Shown piece after piece: positions 9,724 to 16,343 of a stretch of 64,000 nt of DNA. Position 1 is the first letter of the stretch. Each line of letters opens with the position of its first letter. Position numbers and translations under genes: made by a program. Location of the stretch: assembly GCF_002155425.1 (NCBI RefSeq), contig NZ_MUYG01000011.1, forward strand, positions 620,001 through 684,000, read 5' to 3'. The notes below the pieces were generated by a model. The model was not told where the DNA came from and searched no databases. It worked only from the letters and a program-made list of their open reading frames with translations. This DNA comes from Erythrobacter donghaensis. GTDB lineage: Bacteria > Pseudomonadota > Alphaproteobacteria > Sphingomonadales > Sphingomonadaceae.

Positions 9724-9837
9724 ATGTTCGCCATCGAAACCAGCAACCGCCTCTTCGCCGCCGCTTTCTCGGTCGTGCTTTCCGCCGCCGTGTTTGCCTA
9801 CGCTATCATCCCCGCCAGCCCGAACCTCGTCGCCTGA
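9724..9837 (+). CDS. 37-residue single-pass membrane peptide, copy 1
   Basis: A short ORF with an excellent ribosome site (AAGGAGACCT just ahead of the ATG). It encodes a 37-residue peptide with a polar N-terminus, one hydrophobic segment (about residues 10-29) and a C-terminus ending FAYAIIPASPNLVA. I do not recognise a named family. It is 21/37 identical to the next ORF by eye, which argues that both are real. It is the first gene after the sigma54-type promoter and precedes a PspC-domain gene, so an envelope-stress role is a reasonable inference and no more than that. Confidence 0.82.
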   Translation: MFAIETSNRLFAAAFSVVLSAAVFAYAIIPASPNLVA

Positions 9838-9872
9838 TCTTCATTCGACACGCAATCAAAGGAACCCATACC

Positions 9873-9986
9873 ATGTTTGGATCTGACAACGCCGCCCGCT
9901 TCGCCTCTGCCGCTTTTGCCGTCGTGCTGACGGTCGCCAGCTTTGCTTATGCTATCGTGCCCGCGAGCCCCGGCCTGATGGCCTGA
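9873..9986 (+). CDS. 37-residue single-pass membrane peptide, copy 2
   Basis: A tandem paralogue of the preceding ORF and of the same length, beginning 35 bp after it with an AAAGGAA ribosome site. The shared pattern is MF......R...AAF.VVL..A.FAYAI.PASP.L.A, that is, a single membrane span followed by a fixed PASP tail. Identity is concentrated in the second half of the helix and the tail, which suggests a specific interaction surface. A good ribosome site (ACAGGAGACCC) for the PspC gene begins just after its stop. Confidence 0.82.
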   Translation: MFGSDNAARFASAAFAVVLTVASFAYAIVPASPGLMA

Positions 9987-10018
9987 GCCCTTCCACAAGC
10001 AACAGGAGACCCATAGAC

Positions 10019-10234
10019 ATGAACAACCTCGACGGCCATTCGAACGGCGCCCCGCCGAGCCGCAGCTTCCGCCTCGACAAGGCCAACGGCAAGGTTTTCG
10101 GCGTGTGCGCCGGGATCGGCAACTACTTCGACATCGACACCATGCTGGTGCGCATCGGCTTCGTCGCCGCAACGCTGCTCGGCTTCGGCAGCCCGGTGCT
10201 GATCTACCTCGCAGTCGCGCTGATTGCTGATTAA
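10019..10234 (+). CDS. PspC-domain membrane protein
   Basis: A 71-residue protein consisting almost entirely of a PspC domain. A polar N-terminus (1-20) is followed by FRLDKANGKVFGVCAGIGNYFDIDTMLVRIGFV, the family core, and a second hydrophobic segment (VLIYLAVALIAD). PspC proteins sit in the inner membrane and in enterobacteria help signal envelope damage to PspA/PspF. Here there is no pspA or pspB beside it; its partners are the two 37-residue membrane peptides. The three genes lie between a sigma54-type promoter and a terminator and so form a compact operon. Confidence 0.92.
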   Translation: MNNLDGHSNGAPPSRSFRLDKANGKVFGVCAGIGNYFDIDTMLVRIGFVAATLLGFGSPVLIYLAVALIAD

Positions 10235-10299
10235 GTGCAGCGACCACACAAAGCGGTTCCCGGTTTATCGGGCCGCTGCACCTGATGGAAAGAAACCGG

Positions 10300-10327
10300 G
10301 AGGGGCCTTTGCGGGCCCCTCTTTCTT
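10300..10327 (+). terminator. Rho-independent terminator of the PspC operon
   Basis: The stem GAGGGGCC / GGCCCCTC (10300-10307 with 10314-10321) is followed by TTTCTTTT. It abuts the stop codon of the convergent SDR gene. Confidence 0.8.
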
Positions 10328-11110
10328 TTACATCGCGCTGATGCCGCCATCCAGCTTGAGCTCGGCGCCGGTCATGAAGCGGCTTTCGTCACTCGCGAGA
10401 TAGAGCACCGCATTGGCGATGTCGTTGGGCTCGCCGACGAACTTCAGCGGAATCTGCCGCGCCAGCTTTTCCAGCAGCACCGCCTTGTCGAGCGCATGCG
10501 CCTTCGCAGTCCCGTCGAGGATCGGGGTGTCGACGAAGGTCGGGTGGACCGAGTTGCAGCGGATCTGCATCCCCTTCTTGGCGCAGTGGAGCGCGATCGA
10601 CTTCGACAGCATCCACACCGCCGCCTTGCTGGCGTTGTAGGCAGGCATGGTATCGCTCGCGATCAGTCCGGCGATGCTCGAGATATTGATGATCGATCCC
10701 GGCGCGTGTTCGCGCATCAGCGGCAGCGCCTTCTGGCAGCCGTGGAAGATCGAATTGACGTTGATGTCAAAGCAGCGCTGCCAGTCCGCGAAATCGCAGG
10801 CCTCGATATTGCCCGGAACGCCGATCCCGGCATTGTTGACCAGCACATTGAGCCCGCCGAGCTTTTCCCTTGCGGTATCCACGGCGACTTCCCACTGGTC
10901 GGGCTTGGTCACGTCATGGGCGATGCCGAAAGCGGTGCCATCGCCCAGTTCGGCATTGATGATCGCGGCCGTTTCCTCTGCGCCCGCACCGTTGATGTCG
11001 GTCGCCAGCACCCGCGCGCCTTCCTGCGCGAGACGGATGCAATGCGCGCGGCCCAGACCCTGCGCGCCGCCCGTCACAAGGGCCATTTTGCCCGCTACAC
11101 GTCCTGCCAT
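10328..11110 (-). CDS. Short-chain dehydrogenase/reductase
   Basis: A 260-residue classical SDR, an NAD(P)-dependent oxidoreductase. The cofactor motif is TGGAQGLG near residue 14, followed by D39 in ATDIN, which favours NAD(H) over NADP(H). NNAG lies at about 91-94, the catalytic serine in NISSIAG, and YNASK supplies Tyr and Lys. The C-terminus ends LDGGISAM, as usual. It resembles 3-hydroxysteroid or cyclohexanol-type dehydrogenases, but the substrate cannot be read from sequence. The NUDIX gene ends only 3 bp upstream, so the two are likely co-transcribed. Confidence 0.9.
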   Translation of the reverse strand: MAGRVAGKMALVTGGAQGLGRAHCIRLAQEGARVLATDINGAGAEETAAIINAELGDGTAFGIAHDVTKPDQWEVAVDTAREKLGGLNVLVNNAGIGVPGNIEACDFADWQRCFDINVNSIFHGCQKALPLMREHAPGSIINISSIAGLIASDTMPAYNASKAAVWMLSKSIALHCAKKGMQIRCNSVHPTFVDTPILDGTAKAHALDKAVLLEKLARQIPLKFVGEPNDIANAVLYLASDESRFMTGAELKLDGGISAM

Positions 11111-11113
11111 AAT

Positions 11114-11674
11114 TCAATCCTCTCCCAAGTATCCCGGTGTCAGTAGCATCGCGATCCGCACGTCGACCGCATGCCCTGCGCGCCGCCATTCAGCGACGAA
11201 GCGCGAAAGATCGCGCAGCGCGACGCGGTGGACGGTGATGTTCTCGCCCTCGGTTCCCCCGCCTTCGCCAACCCGCTCGAGGCCGGTCGCTTTCAGCAGC
11301 GTGAAACATTCGGAGACCATGCCGGGCGAGGAATAGAATTCCCCCAGCACCTCCATGTGTGCGGCCCGATAGCCAGTTTCCTCCTCCAGCTCGCGCGCGG
11401 CGGCGGCGGCCGCGTTTTCACCCTCGGCCCCGGCATCGTCACCGACGAGCCCGGCGGGGATTTCGAGGCTGAAGCGGCCCAGCGGCACGCGATACTGGCT
11501 GACGAGGATGACATGGCGCGTGCCGTCCGCGTCTGTATCCAGCGCGATGATCGCCGCGGCGCGAATGCCGCGCGCGCGCCCGACATATTCCCAGCGCCCG
11601 CGCTTTTTCGTCGTGATGAAGCGGCCTTCCCACATCACCTCTTCGGGCAGATCGGCGTCGCGGTCTTTGATCAA
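11114..11674 (-). CDS. NUDIX hydrolase, ADP-ribose pyrophosphatase-like
   Basis: A 186-residue NUDIX protein predicted to hydrolyse ADP-ribose or a similar nucleotide sugar. The Nudix box reads GDDAGAEGE...AARELEEETGY, and the preceding LEIPAGLV is typical of the ADP-ribose class. I chose the TTG at 11674 because GGAGAG precedes it at normal spacing. The longer frame that begins at an ATG at 11737 would translate through an intergenic inverted repeat (RSFDRLRTNG), a well-known artefact. The NUDIX gene is upstream of the SDR in a probable two-gene unit. Confidence 0.88.
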   Translation of the reverse strand: MIKDRDADLPEEVMWEGRFITTKKRGRWEYVGRARGIRAAAIIALDTDADGTRHVILVSQYRVPLGRFSLEIPAGLVGDDAGAEGENAAAAAARELEEETGYRAAHMEVLGEFYSSPGMVSECFTLLKATGLERVGEGGGTEGENITVHRVALRDLSRFVAEWRRAGHAVDVRIAMLLTPGYLGED

Positions 11675-11684
11675 GGCACTCTCT

Positions 11685-11774
11685 CCGTTCGTCCTGAGCC
11701 TGTCGAAGGACCGCACTTCAATTCTGACGCGGTGCAAAAGAAGGACGGCCCTTCGACAGGCTCAGGGCGAACGG
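11685..11774. repeat. Intergenic inverted repeat (CCTTCGACAGGCTCAGG family)
   Basis: Two 27-28 nt arms, 11685-11711 and 11747-11774, are near-perfect reverse complements and are separated by about 35 nt. The two differing positions still form G-T wobbles. This repeat family is widespread in sphingomonad genomes between genes. It lies between the NUDIX and TPM genes and may act as a transcription or mRNA-stability element. Confidence 0.85.
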
Positions 11775-11801
11775 GTCAAGTGCTGAGTTGCCCCAAGGCG
11801 A

Positions 11802-12476
11802 TCACACCTCGATCAGCCGGTCGGGAAGCTCGTTGTCGTCCTCGCTTCCGCGCGGGAAATGTTCGGCGAGGACATGGCCGACATCGCGGACGCCGACGGC
11901 AAGGCCCTCGGCGATGCGGCCTTGGCGGATTTCGGCGAGCATGTCGCCCATCGCCTCGCCCCAGACTTCGGCGGAGACCTTGGCGGCGATGCTCTCGTCG
12001 GCGACAATTTCGGCGCGGCGTTCGCGCATCGAGAGGTAGATCAGCACGCCGGTATGCGCCGCGGTGCGGCCCTGCGCGCCGACCTTGAACTGCCGCACCG
12101 CCTGGTCGCGCACTCTGAACGCCTTCACCGGGCCGGGGATCAGCGCGAACTTCAGCGGCTGCCATTGCTGCACCAGCAGAATGCCAAGGAACTTCACCAG
12201 CCCCAGCGCGATCACCATGCTGGCAAGCTCCCCGGCGGTCCATTCGTGGCCCCACCCGGTGAAGGCGGAGTCCCAAAGGTCGAGGAACGGCTCGGGAAAA
12301 ACGGCAAACACGCTCATCGCGGTGAAGGCCGCCGCGATCGCCCAGAGCAGCGCGACGTCGGTGTAGCCGTCCGACTGTTCAGCGAGCACGGTCACGATCT
12401 CGCCTGAGGTCGCGCTTTCCGCTTCGGTCACGGCGGCACTCACTGCCGCGTGCCCGGCATCGTCAAGCCATGCCAT
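11802..12476 (-). CDS. TPM-domain membrane protein
   Basis: A 224-residue protein with an N-terminal helix rich in small residues (AVSAAVTEAESATSGEIV, where SGEI is typical of TPM domains). Two hydrophobic segments lie at about 43-62 and 85-102. The C-terminal half contains the TPM-like stretch TGVLIYLSMRERRAEIVAD and an IRQGRIAEGL helix. It is the last gene of a four-gene cluster led by lemA and starts 3 bp after the previous stop codon. TPM proteins are extracytoplasmic and are linked to photosystem repair in plants; the bacterial role is unclear. Confidence 0.87.
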   Translation of the reverse strand: MAWLDDAGHAAVSAAVTEAESATSGEIVTVLAEQSDGYTDVALLWAIAAAFTAMSVFAVFPEPFLDLWDSAFTGWGHEWTAGELASMVIALGLVKFLGILLVQQWQPLKFALIPGPVKAFRVRDQAVRQFKVGAQGRTAAHTGVLIYLSMRERRAEIVADESIAAKVSAEVWGEAMGDMLAEIRQGRIAEGLAVGVRDVGHVLAEHFPRGSEDDNELPDRLIEV

Positions 12477-12479
12477 GAT

Positions 12480-13361
12480 CTACCATCCCCCCGAAGCGCC
12501 GCCGCCGCCCGACGATCCGCCGCCGAAGCCGCCAAATCCCCCGCCACCGCCGCCGAAGCCGCCGCCACCGCCGAAGCCTCCGCCACCACCGCCGCGGCCA
12601 CTATTGTTGATGATCCCGCGCGCTATCGCACTGCCCACTTCCCACAGGATCACGTCGCGCGCCGTGTCGCCAAGACCGCGGCTGCCCCAGGGGCCATCAC
12701 CGCGCGCGCGATACTTGCGCCGCCGCCCACGCCCAGCGAGCAGCGGGAGGACGAAGAAAAGGAACAGAAACGCCACCCAGATCAGCGCGCCGAAGGGAAA
12801 GCCCCCGTCGCTGCGGCTCTCCTGGGCCTGCGCGGCCTGCGCGGCTTCCTCGATGGCGATGGCATCTTCGGGCGCCTTGGCAAGGTGGGCAAGAATTGCC
12901 GCGACCCCGTCGGTGACGCCGGCATCGAAATTGCCTTCCTTGAAGCGCGGCGCGATCACGTCGTTGATAACGCGCCCGGCCATGATCCCGCCGAAATAGC
13001 CGTGGAGGCCGTAGCCGACCTCGATCCGCATCTTGCGTTCCGACGGCGCGATCAGCAGCAGCAGTCCGGTGTCGCGCTTTTCCCCGCCGATCCCCCACTT
13101 GTCGGTGAACAGCGTGGTCGCATAGCTCTCGATGCTCGCGCCTCCGAGGCTCGGCACGGTGGCAACGACAATCGCACGGCCGGTCTGGGCGTTATAGGCG
13201 CGCAGTTCACTGTCGAGCTGCGCCTCGGTCGCGGGCGAGAGGATGTTCGCCCCGTCATAGACCGGACCTTCCGGGCGCGGAGGATAATCCTGCGCATGGG
13301 CTGCCGCGGCAAGCAGCATCGCCGCGAGCCAGAGGGGGAGCAGGGCAAGCAGCCGGTTCAT
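12480..13361 (-). CDS. TPM-domain protein with Gly-rich tail (YgcG-like)
   Basis: A 293-residue exported protein. A signal peptide (1-23, ending AHAQ) is followed by a TPM domain from about 30 to 160 with the landmarks YDGANILSP, AIVVATVPSLGG and MRIEVGYGLHGYFGG. A TM segment comes next (LIWVAFLFLFFVLPLLAG), then a cytoplasmic tail that ends in an extreme Gly/Phe run finishing GGGASGGW. The glycine-rich tail with a terminal W is a hallmark of YgcG-type proteins. It overlaps the upstream TPM gene by 4 bp and is therefore translationally coupled to it. Confidence 0.92.
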   Translation of the reverse strand: MNRLLALLPLWLAAMLLAAAAHAQDYPPRPEGPVYDGANILSPATEAQLDSELRAYNAQTGRAIVVATVPSLGGASIESYATTLFTDKWGIGGEKRDTGLLLLIAPSERKMRIEVGYGLHGYFGGIMAGRVINDVIAPRFKEGNFDAGVTDGVAAILAHLAKAPEDAIAIEEAAQAAQAQESRSDGGFPFGALIWVAFLFLFFVLPLLAGRGRRRKYRARGDGPWGSRGLGDTARDVILWEVGSAIARGIINNSGRGGGGGGFGGGGGFGGGGGGFGGFGGGSSGGGGASGGW

Positions 13362-13891
13362 GCGGCGATCTTCATGATCTGCTTGCAGCGGCGGCTGACT
13401 GGCCCGGCGGGGACATTGGCGGTGTCGATCCGCCTGATCAGCGCATCGACCCCGGCGCTGGTCCCGGCATCGAAATCACCGGCGCTGAAGCGCGGCTTGA
13501 TCGCCTCGCGAATGATCCCCGCGGCCACCTCGGACGGCAGGACCGTTTCAAGGCCGCAGCCGACCTCGATCCGCAATTTCCTCTCCTCGGGCGCGATCAG
13601 CAGCAGCACGCCGCGGTTGGTGCCCACCGCGCCGATACCACGATCGTTGAACATCCGGTTGGCGGCCGCCTCGATCGACTCGCCCTTCAGGCTTGGCACG
13701 GTTGCGACCACGATCGCGGTCTCCTTCTGGTTCCAGTAGCGACGCAACGTTTCGTCCAGCGCTTCCTCTGCCGCAGGCGAGAGGATGTCCGCCTGATCGG
13801 TCACCGGCTCGGCGGGCCTGGCCGGTTCTGCCTCCCGGCCGCAGGCGACCGTCAGCAGCGCAAGGCCGGCGAGCGCGGCGCGCGGCGTCAC
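13358..13891 (-). CDS. TPM-domain lipoprotein
   Basis: A 177-residue predicted lipoprotein (lipobox LTVAC, cysteine 17) with one TPM domain (VTDQADILSP, AIVVATVPSLKG, LRIEVGCGLETVLPS). It lacks the TM segment and Gly-rich tail of its neighbour, so it is the domain alone on a lipid anchor. The start is a GTG one base after the lemA stop. It shares the IVVATVPSL and LRIEVG.GL blocks with the downstream TPM protein, so the pair probably arose by duplication. Confidence 0.9.
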   Translation of the reverse strand: MTPRAALAGLALLTVACGREAEPARPAEPVTDQADILSPAAEEALDETLRRYWNQKETAIVVATVPSLKGESIEAAANRMFNDRGIGAVGTNRGVLLLIAPEERKLRIEVGCGLETVLPSEVAAGIIREAIKPRFSAGDFDAGTSAGVDALIRRIDTANVPAGPVSRRCKQIMKIAA

Positions 13892-13892
13892 C

Positions 13893-14522
13893 TCAGTTCG
13901 TGGCCGCCGGGGTCGCGCCGCCGGTGATCGCGCTCATGTCGACCTTGGGATTGGCCTTCGCGCCTTCATCCGCCTCGAAATACTGGAGTGCCTCGGCCCC
14001 GTGGACGATGTTCGCGCCGATGCTGGACGGGAAGGTGCGGATCTCGGTGTTGTAGTCGCGCGCGAGGTCATTGTAGCGCACCCGCTCGGTGTTGATCTGG
14101 TTGTTCGCCTCGTCGATTGCCACCATCAGATCGGCAAAGCGCGGCTGGCTGGCGAGCTGGGGGTAGTTTTCGACCACGGTGCGCAGCTGCCCGAGCGCCT
14201 GCGTCAGTTGGTTCTGCGCATCGCTGAATTTTTTGAACTCTTCCGGGTTCGACAGGTCATCGGTGGTGATGTTGATCGAGGTCGCCCGCGCACGCGCGTC
14301 GATCACGCCTTGCAGGATGTCCTTTTCCGAGATCGCAGCGGCCTGCACCACGGCGACGAGATTGGGGATCTTGTCCGACCGGTTCTGCAGCGCGCTTTCG
14401 ACATTGCCCCACTGCGCCTTGGCGGCTTCTTCCTTGGTCGGGACCGAGTTGATCCCGCAGGCCGCAAGGCTGAGCGCGGCGACGGCGGCAAAGGCACCGC
14501 GCAGCATGGTGGTCAAATTCAT
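13893..14522 (-). CDS. lemA: LemA family lipoprotein
   Basis: A 209-residue LemA-family protein, predicted to be helical and membrane-anchored. The lipobox is LSLAAC with cysteine 22. The LemA core reads WGNVESALQNRSDKIPNLV, then TTVVENYPQL-like and RFADLM..IDEANNQINTERVRYND, and finally YNTEIRTFPSSIGA, all family landmarks. Typical LemA length is 180-210. It is the first gene of the lemA-TPM-TPM-TPM cluster. LemA next to TPM/YgcG genes is a common arrangement, so the products probably form one envelope complex. Confidence 0.94.
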   Translation of the reverse strand: MNLTTMLRGAFAAVAALSLAACGINSVPTKEEAAKAQWGNVESALQNRSDKIPNLVAVVQAAAISEKDILQGVIDARARATSINITTDDLSNPEEFKKFSDAQNQLTQALGQLRTVVENYPQLASQPRFADLMVAIDEANNQINTERVRYNDLARDYNTEIRTFPSSIGANIVHGAEALQYFEADEGAKANPKVDMSAITGGATPAATN

Positions 14523-14702
14523 CGGATGATCCCTCCTTGTCGCGCGCGGTGCCGCATTGCGGCCCGTGGCGGCGTGTTCCTGTATTGCGGATATAGCACA
14601 CCGTCCTCCCCGTTCAAGCGGTGGACGGCGTTCGTATCCCGCTTGGCAGACGCCTGTGCGAGTGCCAGAACATGGTAAACAGCTACAGTCGAGGGGATTA
14701 TC

Positions 14703-15122
14703 ATGCTTTCGGATTTCAAGGCTTTCATCGCCAAGGGCAATGTCATGGATCTTGCCGTCGGGGTCATCATCGGCGCCGCCTTCGGGGCGATCGTCAAATC
14801 GCTGACGGATGAGATCATCATGCCGATCGTTGGGGCGATCTTCGGAAATATCGACTTTTCCGACCGTTACTGGGTGCTTTCGGGTGAGGTGGAGCCCGGC
14901 ACGCCGCTCGCCGCCGCGCGCGAGGCGGGGGCCAACGTGCTGGGGCTGGGCGCTTTCGTGTCGACCATCATCAACTTCGTGATCCTCGCCTTCATCATCT
15001 TCCTGATGGTGCGTTACGTGACCAAGATCAGCGCGCAGTTCTCCAAGCCCGAGGAAGCCGCTCCTGCCGGGCCGACCGAGGTCGAACTGCTGGTCGAGAT
15101 CCGGGACGCGCTGAAGAAGTAA
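14703..15122 (+). CDS. mscL: Large-conductance mechanosensitive channel
   Basis: A 139-residue MscL that opens under membrane tension to release solutes during osmotic downshock. The N-terminal amphipathic helix ([20 protein letters not shown]) leads into TM1 ([21 protein letters not shown]), a short periplasmic loop of about 45 residues, TM2 ([21 protein letters not shown]) and the C-terminal helix ([16 protein letters not shown]) of the cytoplasmic bundle. All parts of the family are present. It is divergent from lemA, with 180 bp between the starts. Confidence 0.97.
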   Translation: MLSDFKAFIAKGNVMDLAVGVIIGAAFGAIVKSLTDEIIMPIVGAIFGNIDFSDRYWVLSGEVEPGTPLAAAREAGANVLGLGAFVSTIINFVILAFIIFLMVRYVTKISAQFSKPEEAAPAGPTEVELLVEIRDALKK

Positions 15123-15130
15123 GTAGGGGA

Positions 15131-15204
15131 GGGCGGTTCAGCTCCAACGGCCCGCAGGGCCGCAAGGGCGACCGCCCGCCCGCAGCGACGCTGGCGCAGC
15201 CAGC
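15131..15204. other. Palindromic intergenic sequence after mscL
   Basis: Nested hairpins: GGGCGGT (15131-15137) pairs with ACCGCCC (15171-15177) around an inner GGCCC-GCA-GGGCC stem. GCTGGC-GCA-GCCAGC follows at 15190-15204. No T-run follows, so it is not a standard terminator. It could protect the mscL mRNA end or be a degenerate repeat. Confidence 0.55.
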
Positions 15205-15264
15205 ATGAGCGAGGATACGCGCGCCCGGATGGGTGCGCACAAACAAAGCTCATCCACTTCACAT

Positions 15265-15650
15265 TCAGGATTGCGGCGCTATATCCAATCCTGCCGGTTT
15301 CGACCGGCTATGACGATAAATGGCTGCGTATAATAGATGCAACGGACCCGGGGGCAGTACCCGGCGGCTCCACCAGTAGCGGCGGCCCCTCAACAGGGCG
15401 CCGCAACTCCTGACGGGGCCGAACCAGGATCGACGTGTGTTGAAAAGCGTAGTTTTCGTCCGGGCTGAGTAACCCGCATAAGGCTCAAAACCCATAAGTG
15501 CCAACGACAACGAAGCACTCGCAATCGCTGCGTAATTGATGGGCTAACGCCCTTCTTTTATTAGGCCAAAAAGCGCGGTTGGACCGAACCGGGCAACAGA
15601 ATCGGAAACCGGGCGTCCGGGGGTACGTAGCAACAGAAACCCCCACCTTT
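15265..15650 (+). ncRNA. ssrA: Transfer-messenger RNA, permuted two-piece form
   Basis: This gene encodes tmRNA, which rescues stalled ribosomes. It has the alphaproteobacterial permuted layout. The acceptor piece comes first, with a T-arm (CCGGG-GGCAGTA-CCCGG), acceptor strand CGGCTCC and ACCA ending at 15375. A spacer of about 39 nt follows. The coding piece then begins at 15415 with GGGGCCG, which pairs with CGGCTCC over 7 bp, and the pair at position 3 is the G-U that marks a tRNA for AlaRS. The D-loop-like GATCGACG follows. The tag frame at 15500-15535 reads ANDNEALAIAA then TAA. Hairpins near 15541-15552 and 15618-15643 lie at the 3' side. The outer ends are estimates. Confidence 0.92.
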
Positions 15651-15669
15651 CTCCCTTCGGAATGACGGC

Positions 15670-15978
15670 CTATCGTGCGAACGCGTTGACTAGCATCACG
15701 CCCACCGCAGCTAGCGGCCCCGCGAAAATCGCCAGCCCCGCCGCGCCTTCCTTGCCCCGCCGATAGCGCTGCACCGCAAGCCCGGTCACTGCGATATAGA
15801 GCAGCGGATAGAAGAGTCCGATCCGCCTGTGGGCGGCCTTACAGGCCAGCGCCTCGGGCGTGCCATCATGCGAGCATTCGCCCAAGCCTACGACTCCCAT
15901 AGTGAAGATCGCAAGGAAGAAACCGCCAATCACTGCGTAGAAAAAGGCAGATCCGAAGACGGGTTGCGGGTCGCGCAT
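15670..15978 (-). CDS. Small membrane protein, unknown function
   Basis: A 102-residue protein beginning MRDPQPVFGSAFFYAVIGGFF, with three predicted membrane segments (about 9-30, 55-72 and 82-100). A soluble loop between the first two (GLGECSHDGTPEALACKAAHRR) carries two cysteines that could form a disulphide if periplasmic. I placed the start at 15978; the longer frame would run through the upstream small gene. No family was recognised. It follows another small membrane protein by 16 bp and ends just beyond the tmRNA. Confidence 0.68.
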   Translation of the reverse strand: MRDPQPVFGSAFFYAVIGGFFLAIFTMGVVGLGECSHDGTPEALACKAAHRRIGLFYPLLYIAVTGLAVQRYRRGKEGAAGLAIFAGPLAAVGVMLVNAFAR

Positions 15979-15994
15979 TCGGCGTCCGGCTGGC

Positions 15995-16249
15995 CTAGTC
16001 CTGCGCCAGGCTCTGCGCCTCGCGCAATTCCGCCACTTCCTTCTCCAGCCGCAGGCAATCGAGGATCTTCGCCCCGCCGAGGAACACCGCGCCGGTGGTC
16101 GCCAGAAACAGCAGCTTGCCGCCAAAGCCAGGATATTCGTGGAGATAGACCATCCCCCGCGCGCTCGATCCGAGCGCAAGCGCGTAGATGATCAGGAACG
16201 CCTCGAACCGCGTCTTGATCACGAACAGCCTTGCGATTTTGCGCAGCAT
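15995..16249 (-). CDS. Small membrane protein with C-terminal coiled coil
   Basis: An 84-residue protein starting at the ATG at 16249, with GGGAG six bases upstream. The beginning (MLRKIARLFVIKTRFEAFLIIYALALGS) and a second hydrophobic segment (LLFLATTGAVFLGGA) give two membrane spans. The C-terminus (LRLEKEVAELREAQSLAQD) looks like a short coiled coil. No family is recognised. It is likely in one transcript with the 102-residue membrane protein downstream. Confidence 0.72.
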   Translation of the reverse strand: MLRKIARLFVIKTRFEAFLIIYALALGSSARGMVYLHEYPGFGGKLLFLATTGAVFLGGAKILDCLRLEKEVAELREAQSLAQD

Positions 16250-16343
16250 GGCGACTCCCGGTTTGTGGTGCGACACGGCTGCGGCTGAGTCGCGTCAATA
16301 TTTGCCTAACCTTACCCGCGATGCGGGCTTCGCGCCAAATGCG

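Noticed and set aside
11675..11737. ATG start for NUDIX at 11737 with an RSFDRLRTNG stretch
   Set aside because: The extra 21 codons translate an intergenic repeat arm. A TTG with a proper ribosome site gives a family-normal protein.
15265..15510. An 81-codon minus-strand frame over the tmRNA gene
   Set aside because: It is opposite the tRNA-like domain and has no coding features.
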